In this document: piece by piece, positions 55,601-64,000 of the stretch | Layout of the letters: every line of letters begins with the position of its first letter | Position numbering within the stretch: the stretch's first letter is position 1 | Source of the DNA: Stentor roeselii | Taxonomy: Eukaryota > Ciliophora > Heterotrichea > Heterotrichida > Stentoridae | Length of the DNA stretch: 64,000 bases | Assembly (NCBI GenBank): GCA_006503475.1 | Contig: RSEH01000084.1 | Location: 99,552 to 163,551, forward strand | Direction: 5' to 3' | Program-made: the position numbers and the translations under genes | The notes under the pieces: generated by a model | The model's input: the letters and a program-made list of their open reading frames with translations, nothing else | What the model was told of the DNA's origin: nothing | Database searches by the model: none

Positions 55601-57812
55601 AATTTGTATCAAAACACGAAGAACAGCTACTTGAGTCTGTACAAGATGAGCATCCTGAACCACAGGCATAACAAGTTGAACTTACTGTTGTTGATGGGGT
55701 TCCATAATATCCTGATTTACATTCGCAAGTCCCTGAAACAGGAAGGCTATTCGGATCTTTGCATACTAAGCATTGACTACTTGATGTACAACTTGAACAC
55801 TCAGATGGACAAGCAAAGCAGCCAGTTGTAGTGTCTACAGAAGCAGTTCCATAATAGCCAGTTTTACATATACAGTTCGCTGAAACTACCTCAGCATTTG
55901 GATCAAAACATGCTGTGCATCCGTTAGTTGACAAACAGCTAGAACACTTGGATTTGCATACGAAGCAACCCGTTGTTGATGTACGAGAAGGGGTTCCATT
56001 ATATCCACTTTTACAGATACAAACTGAACCTGATTGTTCAGCATTTGGATCATCGCAAGACACACAATCAGCATTTGAAGTACATGAAGAGCATCCTGCA
56101 TTGCATTCTACGCAATTAGTTGTTGTTGTTGAAGATGGAGTTCCGTAGTATCCAGTGTTACAATAGCATGTCGTTCCAGATACATATGCATTTGGATCTG
56201 TGCAACTCAAACAATCTGACCCTGAAGAGCATGTTTGACATTTATCTAGGCATACAAAGCATCCTCCGCTTGAATCAAGAGAAGGAGTACCAGAATACCC
56301 CGATTTACATACACAGGTATTTGAAATAGCTACTGCATTAGGATCATTACAAGCTGTACACCCATTTTCAGATGCGCAAGCACTACAGCCACTTTTGCAA
56401 ACAAAACAGGATGTAACTGATGATGATGAAGGTGTACCTGAATAACCTGATTTGCAGACACACGTACCAGCTGATATTTCAGAATTCGGATCATAACAAG
56501 AAATACAATTTGTTGATGAAGTGCATGAGGAGCAGCCAGTTGAGCAGGCGCTGCAGGAAGTTGTTGTTGTGGTACTGGCTGTTCCATAATATCCTGACTT
56601 GCAGACACAAGAATTTGAAGAAACTTCTGCATTAGGATCATAGCAACTGAGGCAGTCACTTGAAGTTGTGCAAGAAGAGCACTTTGATTTGCAGGCAGTA
56701 CATGAAGTAGTTGCTGTAGTGCTGGGAGTTCCATAATACCCTGTCTTGCAATTGCAAATTCCACTAGTAACGCTGGCATTAGGATCCATACATGTTAGGC
56801 AGTTCTCACTTGTGGAGCATGTTCCACATTTTGGATTGCAACATTTTGAGCTTCTCAGTGTATAGCTTGAAGAGCACGAACAAGAAGTTGAAGTTGAGAC
56901 CCCAGTAGCACTAACACAAGTGCAAGCTCCTGAAGTGATATCATATCCACAAGAATTCGTGCACGAACATTGATAACTAGTATAAATCGAGCATCCATTC
57001 GAATTTGAGCATGTCTCTGAATTCGAATTTTTCGTCTCATCAGTAACTGTAGCAAGACAAAGATTTCCATAGGTTGTATCTTTAAAAGCTGTAGTGCAAG
57101 AGACGCAAGGTCCAAATGTGCAAGTCTGGTAAGTTCCTTCACTGTAATAATCAGATGGGACCATAGTGGCAGCATCGTTAATAAGTAAGTACCAAACGAA
57201 CCCACAAAATGCAGGGCGGTTACTAGCCATTGAGCCCAAAGTAGTATCGTACAAGATTGAACTTTCCTCTTTGTACACGTAGTAAGCTGCAGCTACTTGA
57301 TACTTGTTGGTGTAAAATACAAAGTTTGAATTTGAGTTGACCAATAGAATCAAAACCCATTTTCCAGTTTCGAAGCTATTGGCAGGAAGATAGTTATCAT
57401 AAACTACTGAAGATATATTCCTCTGGTAATTTAGTGCCGAATTTCCTGAGTCTCCAAGAATCGCAATGTTGTTGGTGTAGCCTTTACCTCTGAAAAAAAC
57501 TCTTCCAGTTTGAGTTTTGGGCATTGCCCATATCAGAATTGAAAAAGAAGAAGATAACTTGGTACCTGTATACGTCTCTGGAAGCAAGACGTGCTTATCC
57601 TTGCCTCCGATATAAACTCCACGGTCTGAATGGGTAACTTTACTAGTAGACGAGCTTCCTCCATTAGATGCATGAAAGTTCCTGCCTGAGTAGTCGGTAT
57701 AGTAACTTCCGTATGAAAGTCCGAACTTATACTCAGCGTACTTTGCTGATAATGCTAAATGAATGCATAGACCGACAAGAATTAACATTATTGGCTGATA
57801 TTTAATCATCAT
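52659..57812 (-). CDS. Giant Cys-repeat (furin/GFR-like) multipass membrane protein; two 15-nt introns
   Basis: Removing introns 53343-53357 and 53271-53285 joins three exons (1485 + 19 + 203 codons) into a 1707-residue protein. Residues 1-23 are a signal peptide. A LamG/concanavalin-like domain occupies about 25-230. From about 255 to 1240 there are some twenty ~49-residue Cys-rich units with the core 'C-SC---CL-C-DPNA' and 'CKSGYYGTPS', the furin/growth-factor-receptor type. A beta-rich spacer follows, then about six membrane helices in the last ~330 residues ('IIFLFFVFMIPVLFGL', 'YISAASAF' into 'VFVGLTPLVLLFLI', 'IYSVLCAMCAQMMVCIYYTV'). Ciliates carry large families of such surface proteins; ligand and role are unknown. 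Confidence 0.9.
53271..53285 (-). other. 15-nt spliceosomal intron
   Basis: Minus strand GTAACCTTTACTTAG: GTA start, A at position 10, TAG end. It carries the TAG that stops the frame and lies in phase 0 between 'SAASAF' and 'VFVGL', inside a membrane helix that becomes continuous after removal. Confidence 0.88.
53343..53357 (-). other. 15-nt spliceosomal intron
   Basis: Minus strand GTAGGTTTTATTTAG: GTA start, A at position 10, TAG end. It holds the in-frame TAG at the end of the long first exon. Phase 0; it joins 'LIQITS' to 'TVRIEDQG'. Confidence 0.88.
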
Positions 57813-58252
57813 TTGTCTTTCAAAGAGATTTGGGGTATTTAGATTTATTAAGTTTTAGACTGATAACAATTTATTGATAAGGATTGATATAGTGCTGATT
57901 ATAGGCTAGTTTGATTTTTGGAAAAAAATTTAAATGCTCAACGTTTATCAGATTCTTCTTGTTTAGGCTAGAGATTTAAACTTATAATAATTATAGACAT
58001 ATTGATTATAGTATAATATTAAACTTATTTTATATCAAATATAATTCGAATATAATACTTGAATTTTTAAGAATAGTTGATATAACATTATAAAAAAATT
58101 TCCATTTGTTACCTTCATATTGACTTCTATTTACCAGATAGTCTTCAGATTTGATCAAAGTTTGATTAAGTATTTAAAGGAAGATTTTTAGAAAGTGTTT
58201 AGACATTTCTAAATTTCAGCTATTTCACCCATGCAGAAGCATCTATTATTTA

Positions 58253-58399
58253 AGCTCTCTCATAAGAGAATGGCAAGAGGGCAGAGAGCTGTAAATTTCA
58301 AGATTCTCTACTTTAATTCTGCCTAAGATAGGCAGAAGGGCCACTTAAAGTCCTAAAGAAAATATAAGGAAATTCATTCGAATCCTATACTAAGAGTAT
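58253..58399. other. Cluster of perfect short hairpins
   Basis: Three perfect inverted repeats lie close together: AGCTCTCT (58253-58260) with AGAGAGCT (58283-58290); CTGCCTA (58319-58325) with TAGGCAG (58329-58335) around a 3-nt loop; ATACT (58387-58391) with AGTAT (58395-58399) around a 3-nt loop. This could be a structured RNA or chance; it matches no RNA family that I know. Confidence 0.3.
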
Positions 58400-58406
58400 C
58401 TTTCTT

Positions 58407-58723
58407 TCAAAGCCTCTTCCCAGTTGCATATCGATATTTTACAAATCCTTGACCTTCACCATCTACCATAAAATTTCCATCAGTAACTAAGATATTCGAA
58501 TTTCAAATAGAACTCTGAAGAAAATTTTCTAATTTTTATATAGTCACTGTCCAGATCTGCTTCGATTATTTCTTAACAGATACTGTTTGTGCCAATACAG
58601 ATTTTTAGCTCTATCTCTATGAAAATAATGTGATCGAATAGCTAATTGGCTGAAATTTTGAAAAATAAAGAGATCTCGATTTCTTGCCTTTTTATTAATC
58701 AAACTTTCAGAGCAGATTTTCAA
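58407..58723 (-). pseudogene. Broken coding remnant, unknown protein
   Basis: Read on the minus strand, a 59-codon frame without ATG (58723-58544; includes 'RDLFIFQNFSQLAIRSHYF') ends in TGA. A shifted frame ('DSDYIKIRKFSSEFYLKFEY') follows, then a third ending 'VKYRYATGKRL' at TGA 58407-58409. Each piece has protein-like composition and together they suggest one gene broken by frameshifts and stops. Family unknown. Confidence 0.45.
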
Positions 58724-58862
58724 TTATTAATCGCTTACCTGGATCATTGAACAAAGATCATTAATTAAGACTTAAAATACATAAATTAAATGATTTTTCT
58801 TATAATTAAATTAATTTAAATATCAAACCAGGGTCAATCTCGTCATTTTTGGTAAAAAGGCT

Positions 58863-59101
58863 ATGGAAAATCAATCAGATTTATCTTGTACCAAATGCCT
58901 AGAAACTAGTTGGGTTCTTGATTAGTCTATGATTTTTTAGATTATTCAATGGCATCATAAGAAATTTTCTTCAAATTTGAGATACTTAGAAAACTAACTG
59001 AAAAAGAGCAGGAATTATTATTAAAGAAAGAGTTTTATTCAGTCAATATATTGTTTGAAGGTCGGAAAAATCTAAATCCCTTTGTTTTACAAACTCATTG
59101 A
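58863..59101 (+). pseudogene. Broken coding remnant, possible zinc-finger protein
   Basis: On the plus strand ATG at 58863 opens 'MENQSDLSCTKCLETSWVLD' then TAG. A shifted frame at 58961-59101 reads 'FEILRKLTEKEQELLLKKEF' followed by 'YSVNILFEGRKNLNPFVL' and TGA. The CxxC and the helical piece look like parts of one eroded gene. Family unknown. Confidence 0.4.
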
Positions 59102-59582
59102 ATAGCAATGTTTAATTAAATTTTTATTAAATAATAGAGAAATGAATATCTAGATGAATTAAACATAATAGATATAATTACTTCATATCGAAAATTAATG
59201 AAAATGTTCTGATTCGAATACAAACCCTTCAAATTAGTCTTAATTTCCTATGCACATGCTTCAAATCTTAAAAATTTCAGTCGAATCGATCAGAGCTAGG
59301 GTTGGAAGCTATTAATTACTTAATCTATAAATGAATAGGAAATAGTTTTTAACTTTAAATGAAAGAAATTGAATCAGTTAATGATTGATGATACTTGTCT
59401 TGGATTCTAAATTGCATAAGTCATCTTAAGATTAATTCGTTTAAGATATCAAACAATACAGGTTTTATATTTACCTGGAAAACACACGCTAATTGCGATT
59501 TTCATTCATAATTAGCTATTAAAAAGTTTTAAACACCATAAATTAATTTTTTTATAAGCTAGAAAATATTGGGATTCATCAA

Positions 59583-59756
59583 ATGTTTTCTTGTTCAAAT
59601 CTTAAAGCTCGAACTTCGGTAAGGATCAATAAATACTTAACATCAGTTGTTAATATAAAAGGGTATAACCAAATATATGCGTTATTTAGCAAATATTTTG
59701 AACACCTTCGTATTAATACCAGTCTTGGTTCAATAAGTTCAAATAGTAAGTCTTGA
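59583..59756 (+). CDS. Doubtful 57-residue ORF
   Basis: ATG to TGA, 57 residues, beginning MFSCSNLKARTSVRINKYL. It sits among broken fragments and shows no known motif. It may be another remnant or chance. Confidence 0.2.
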   Translation: MFSCSNLKARTSVRINKYLTSVVNIKGYNQIYALFSKYFEHLRINTSLGSISSNSKS

Positions 59757-59983
59757 TAGCTAAGACAGTAAATTTATATGAAAACTAATTTTGTGTAGTT
59801 AGAGAAACTCTTCAATTCGCCCTTTATAAAAAAAGCTAATTACTTTCAGTTTCTGCTTTTACTAAAAGACTTTCAATTCCAATTTGAAAATCGAAACTAA
59901 TTCTTCGAAATTAAGTTGTCGAGACTTACGACAATACAGTGTTTTGTATTAAGTAAAGAACAGCAAGTATAGAATCACTTCGG

Positions 59984-60538
59984 TTAATTGGCATCATTAA
60001 TATAGACCGTTGGTACTTTCTTTGCCGTCATTGTCTTTCTTTTTATTTCAATAAGATAAACTGTTACTTTATTGTTATGAGATTTTAATATGATGTCAAT
60101 TTGCTTTTCGTAAAAAAATTCGTATCTAAAGCCTCCAAATCATTCTCAACATATGCATAAAGTAATGAATGAAAAAAATACTCTGGATACTACACGTTTT
60201 CAATATAGTTGAGAATTCTTGCTTGAAATAGTTTGATCAACATTTGTAGATTCATTTTATTAATAGTTTCTTTCAATAGGCGTTTTTCTTCTTTGCTAAA
60301 CCAAGCATCGAATATTTCACCGAAGAATTGATATTTCATCTCAGTATTTGGGATTCAATATACCCCTTGTTCATATACTAAGCAATATATCCTGCATCTA
60401 CCATCAGTGATAATAATTGCACTTGGTTATTATAAATCTTATTCAAATCATTTCCACCATAAGGTGTGAATATTGCTTCTACTATTTTAATTAGCATTTC
60501 TATTTATTTACTACTCTATATTCTATTTTATTTTCTTC
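59984..60538 (-). pseudogene. Eroded PD-(D/E)XK nuclease half of the AAA-ATPase gene
   Basis: Downstream of the ATPase frame, four pieces in changing frames restore the usual C-terminal nuclease of this family: 60494-60378 ('LLSLMVDAGYIA', then TAG), 60339-60190 ('YQFFGEIFDAWFSKEEKRLL', then TAG), a piece with 'YFFHSLLYAYVEND', and after a frameshift 'RYEFFYEKQIDIILK...VYLIEIKR' ending in TAA at 59984. The last piece carries the catalytic core: Asp at 60095-60097 and E-I-K at 60041-60049. Two stops and at least two frameshifts show that it is not expressed as one protein. Confidence 0.75.
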
Positions 60539-61777
60539 TTAATTTTCTATTGTAGTTGTATTTTTCTTTTCTTCAATTTTTTCGAGTTTCTCATGTTCTT
60601 TAACTACCTTGATGAGCCTATCGGGATTTCCTGTGTTTACCGAATAATTTTCATAAGCCGGTTTTATATCATTAACCAGATTATGCAGACAATGCATAAC
60701 AGAGTAAGGATTATAAATCAATTTCTTTTGAATCATATACCCATTATAGAATCTAGATAATTTTTCTTTTATTTCATCTTCATCCAGCTTTACCTTTGAA
60801 ATCTTTTTTGCTTGTTTAATCAACTGTTCAACTTCTATTTCAGTAAACCCAAAATGTACAGCTTTCTCCTTAGCGGTCCTCGGGCAAATAATTGAATCGT
60901 GTAATAGATGATCAATCGATGACATACTCCGCTCTTTTGTAATTTGAGTCAACCCCATAAACACTGAGAGCTGGATTGAATCAGTGTCGTTTTTTATTAT
61001 AGAAAATATATTATTGTATGTAGTACAAGCATATTCATACAAATCCGGCCTTTTTAATTTGATATTGGCCAACAAATTATCATAGTCATCAACAAGGACG
61101 ATAACTTTTTTATTATGGTGCTCATTTAAAGATTTTATAAGAGCCCATAGGGTATAGGTTATATCATCTTCTGTAAGATTTTCTTTTTCAGGACTAAAAA
61201 AATCTTTCAATAATTCCTGATTATATTGATCTCTTAGCTTTGTTGATGTTAATAAATATTTATGAGGATATATTCCATCACTAAGTACATCTCTAAAACT
61301 TGTAAAAATTTTATTTTTGGTGGTTAAATTGTTAATATTCTCAAAGGTGAGAGTTATTACTGGAAGTGATCCTTGTAAATCAATAATTTTGGTTTCTTTA
61401 TTTTCACCCGTAAATGGATGCACTGTTAATATTTTAGAGCCGATCAACAATTTCGAAAATTTTTCCTTTTTCTCATCATCATTGATAATGTTTCCTTCTG
61501 ATGAAAATTTAGGCTGGAAAAAACTCTCAAGCATCTTTAGGGTCAGTGATTTACCCCACCTCATTGGCCTTGTTATGAGCAAACTATTATATTGAATAAT
61601 ATCTTTTATTATCAATGATTTATCTACTGAGAGGATGCTTCCATCAAGAATTTTTTCATAGTTATCAATATCATATGAAATCTTTGTTGGTGTCTCAGGG
61701 TAAATATTTTTTGTCAAGAACCTCTTTCTGATAGCTTTGACACAGGAGATCGAATTCTTAGCTAGCCAATTAAACAT
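60539..61777 (-). CDS. Predicted AAA-ATPase (AAA-ATPase-like / DUF1703 family), C-terminus truncated
   Basis: A 412-residue frame with the hallmarks of the 'AAA-ATPase_like' family usually fused to a PD-(D/E)XK nuclease. The Walker A variant is 'LLITRPMRWGKSLTL' (family: RPRRFGKS) near residue 93, Walker B 'KKVIVLVDDYDNLL' near 233, then 'FMGLTQI', 'HFGFTEIEVEQL', 'RFYNGYMI', 'YNPYSVMHCL' and 'YSVNTGNPDRLIK'. The intact part stops just where the nuclease should begin, and that half is broken downstream. Such genes are common in bacteria and scattered in protists and fungi, often mobile or laterally moved. It may be a pseudogene as a whole. Confidence 0.82.
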   Translation of the reverse strand: MFNWLAKNSISCVKAIRKRFLTKNIYPETPTKISYDIDNYEKILDGSILSVDKSLIIKDIIQYNSLLITRPMRWGKSLTLKMLESFFQPKFSSEGNIINDDEKKEKFSKLLIGSKILTVHPFTGENKETKIIDLQGSLPVITLTFENINNLTTKNKIFTSFRDVLSDGIYPHKYLLTSTKLRDQYNQELLKDFFSPEKENLTEDDITYTLWALIKSLNEHHNKKVIVLVDDYDNLLANIKLKRPDLYEYACTTYNNIFSIIKNDTDSIQLSVFMGLTQITKERSMSSIDHLLHDSIICPRTAKEKAVHFGFTEIEVEQLIKQAKKISKVKLDEDEIKEKLSRFYNGYMIQKKLIYNPYSVMHCLHNLVNDIKPAYENYSVNTGNPDRLIKVVKEHEKLEKIEEKKNTTTIEN

Positions 61778-62276
61778 TATAAAGATGTCTGAAAATATAT
61801 TTTTCTACCGTAATAAAATTTAGCTAAGTATATCAAATACTTGAAAAATCAAGATCTAGTGAAAAATTTTGATTTAGTCATGGCTTTTGAATAGACACTT
61901 AGAAAAATTTTAAATTTGTTAGGTAATAAGATTAAAAAATTAGAAATTTTATTGATTACGATGCATCTAAATTTCAGGAATAAGTTTATCAAGTTAATTT
62001 TAATAAGCAAAGGACTTAATTCATCAAATATACCTAAATAATGATTAAAATTGAAAAAATGACATAGAAATTTTTATTCCAGCAGATAGTTTCGGTCAAT
62101 AATCAATGATTTTTAGCTTCGGAACTACCAAGGAACAATCTTCAAGACTTCTTTATTAAATTTATCAAAGTATTTAACTGTATTGCAAGACAGGATAGAC
62201 AATTATAACTATTTAATTCGATACTTAAATATAAATTATTCAAGGTATATTTTTCTTTTAAAACTTAAGTCTATAA
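61778..62276. other. AT-rich divergent spacer
   Basis: About 500 bp between the opposed starts of the ATPase and WD40 genes. No frame, repeat or RNA recognised. Confidence 0.5.
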
Positions 62277-64000
62277 ATGGCAGAATCTGGTTCAAGTAGA
62301 GTAGTGAGAGAAGAAATAATCGAAGCTCCTGGAGATAATGAAGAAAGCAAAGGAGCTGAGCTTAGAGATAAGATTTATAAATATTATACAAAGTATTCAA
62401 AATATCGAGAAAAAACATATACATGGCCGATGAAAGTCTTTGACAAAGAAGGACATTCATTGTTGGCAAGTTGTTGTTCTTACTCTCCTGATGGGAGGTA
62501 TCTTGTATCTGGATCAGATGATTATCATAAATTAGGTCAAATTATATTCTGGAATATAAAAGAGCAAAAAGAAGAGTTTACTCTGAAAGGGCATAATAAA
62601 TATTCTACTTGCTGTTCTTTCTCTCCTGATGGAATATATCTGGTAACTGGATCATACAAGGAGATTAAAATATGGGATATAAAAGCGCGAAGAGAAGAGT
62701 TCACTCTCAATGGGCATTCAAACTATGTAAATAGCTGTTCTTACTCTCCTGATGGAAATTATCTAGTAACTGGATCAGGAGATTATCAAAATAAATTCGG
62801 TGAAATTACAATCTGGAATATAAAAGAGCAAAGACAAGAGTTTACTCTAAATCGACAGTCAAGATTTATATCATGCTGTCCTTTTTCTCCCGATGGAATA
62901 TATCTGGTAACTTCATCATATAAGGAGGTTAAAATTTGGAATATAAAAAATAGAAGAGAAGAATACACACTCGATGGAGAGTCAGCAAATTGCTGTTCTT
63001 ACTCTCCTGATGGAAATTATATTGCAACTGTATCAAAGGATTCGTTTAATAATTTAGGTCAAATTATAATCTGGAATGTGAAAGAGCGAAAAGAAGAGTT
63101 TACTTTGAATGGACATTCAAAATGGGTATCTTACTGTTCTTTCTCTCCTGATGGAAAATATCTAGCAAGTGCATCATATTAGATTGTTAAAATCTGGAAT
63201 ATGAAAGAGCGAAAAGAAGAGTTCACTCTCGATGGACATTCACATATGGTTAAATGGTGTTCTTACTCTCCTGATGGAAATTATCTGGCAACTGTATCAG
63301 GATTCTCTACTAATATAGGTGAATTAAAAATCTGGAATATAAAAGAGCGAAGAGAAGAGTTCACTCTTAATGGACACTCAGATTTGGTTAAATGCTGTTG
63401 TTACTCTCCTTATGGAAATTATCTGGCAACTGGATCAAAAGATACAACGGTTAAAATCTGGAATATAAATCAGCAAAGAGCAGAGTTTACTTTGAACGGA
63501 CATTCATCTGAAGTAAATTGCTGTTCTTACTCGACTAATGGAAACTATCTGGTCACTGGATCATCTGACTATAGATTTCTGATCTGGAAAATAAAAATGA
63601 AAAGAGATGATCTGAATTTGAATAATTTTTCTAAATTAAATTTTGATATTAATGTAGAAAACTTGATAGAATCTTTTAAACCATATAAAGATCCAATTAC
63701 TAGTATCAAAAAATATTCGAAAAATAGATTTTGGACTTTTAAATGTAAAAAGAATGGCAGTATTTTAGTTTGGAATGTATCTGAGTGTAGGGAAGATTTT
63801 CTGCTAAATTATGATACCAGTAAACTTATAGGTTTATACTTTACACGCAATGAAAAATATCTAGTAGCTGTTTACAATAGGATTATTTTTAAGATAGCTT
63901 TTTGGAACAAATTGTTATATATTCTACATGATAATCTTTCAAGGTGCATCATTCAAAGAGAAGATATTAAATTACTATTTAAAGATTCAAAAGTAGCTAT
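62277..64000 (+). pseudogene. WD40-repeat gene with an in-frame TAG, 3' end outside window
   Basis: ATG at 62277 opens a frame of 301 codons to TAG at 63180-63182. The same frame then stays open to the window end (64000), continuing WD40 repeats without a break. At least nine blades are visible with the core 'CSYSPDGNYLVTGS---IWNIKERREEF'; the stop falls in blade 6 where blades 2 and 4 have 'SYKE', so an AAG-type Lys codon is now TAG. Odd and even blades differ in a loop insert, showing two-blade duplication. After blade 9 the sequence is more degenerate. Pseudogene, readthrough or base error are all possible. The ~60 N-terminal residues are charged with no domain. Confidence 0.8.

Larger units (their letters stand above)
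57813..59983. other. AT-rich, gene-poor region with broken coding fragments
   Basis: More than 2 kb without an intact gene, unlike the dense DNA to the left. It contains three short protein-like fragments (given separately), several short hairpins at 58253-58399 and a 6-bp-stem hairpin around 59920-59942 (TTGTCG ... CGACAA). The part 57840-58200 shows nothing beyond AT-rich sequence and the upstream region of the Cys-repeat gene. Confidence 0.6.

Noticed and set aside
58370-58400. TTCGAATCC near 58376 as a tRNA T-arm
   Set aside because: No pairing acceptor, D or anticodon arms can be built around it.
63168-63182. TAG in the WD40 gene as part of a tiny intron
   Set aside because: The nearest GT...AG string (GTGCATCATATTAG) is 14 nt, lacks GTA, and removing it shifts the frame to a stop.

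Overview
The window looks like macronuclear DNA of a heterotrich ciliate of the Stentor type. Genes are intron-poor and packed almost end to end. The few introns are exactly 15 nt, run GT to AG and carry an A at position 10. TAA, TAG and TGA all end convincing genes, so the code appears standard, which argues against Blepharisma or Condylostoma. The gene content also fits a ciliated cell: POC5, KATNIP, a kinesin, a large Cys-repeat membrane protein, lipid-anchored small proteins and degenerate kinases. The species is an inference; the intron class and code are read directly.

Layout, left to right. Positions 1-3104 (-) hold the 5' part of a long PHD-finger gene that leaves the window. Only 6 bp separate its start from the divergent eIF2B-alpha gene, which is followed after 3 bp by an ABCA-type transporter. 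Next come an intron-containing gene of unknown function (6.4-7.5 kb), a coiled-coil gene, and a tRNA-Ala(AGC) with a T-run terminator. The 10-19 kb part holds an EF-hand protein, a PP1-docking protein, a major-facilitator transporter with one intron, then the minus-strand series MGCC protein - KATNIP - POC5. The 19-30 kb part holds an ACBP-like protein, a pseudokinase, an ArfGAP, coiled-coil genes, a dead glyoxalase-II-like protein followed by five copies of a 54-bp repeat, and aconitase. The 30-42 kb part holds a large TPR protein, a pseudokinase/B-box/SPRY protein, a Cys-rich protein, an importin-alpha-like protein and an ACP-like protein. The 42-46 kb part holds a tandem duplication of the pair [sterol-oxidase-like membrane enzyme + tiny MGxxCC protein] plus two other short, probably lipid-modified proteins. 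The 46-57.8 kb part holds a divergent actin, a PX sorting nexin, a kinesin, RAE1 and a 1707-residue Cys-repeat multipass membrane protein rebuilt here by removing two introns.

At about 57.8 kb the character changes. The last 6 kb are AT-rich and gene-poor. They contain broken protein fragments, a predicted AAA-ATPase gene whose PD-(D/E)XK nuclease half is split by stops and frameshifts, and a WD40 gene built of two-blade units with an in-frame TAG in blade 6. This looks like a decaying or fast-evolving, possibly subtelomeric, block; no telomere repeat is visible.

Themes: extreme compaction (3-bp tandem gaps, 6-8-bp divergent start gaps, one 8-bp CDS overlap), many N-terminal MG-Cys lipidation signals, and several enzyme-fold proteins without their catalytic residues.
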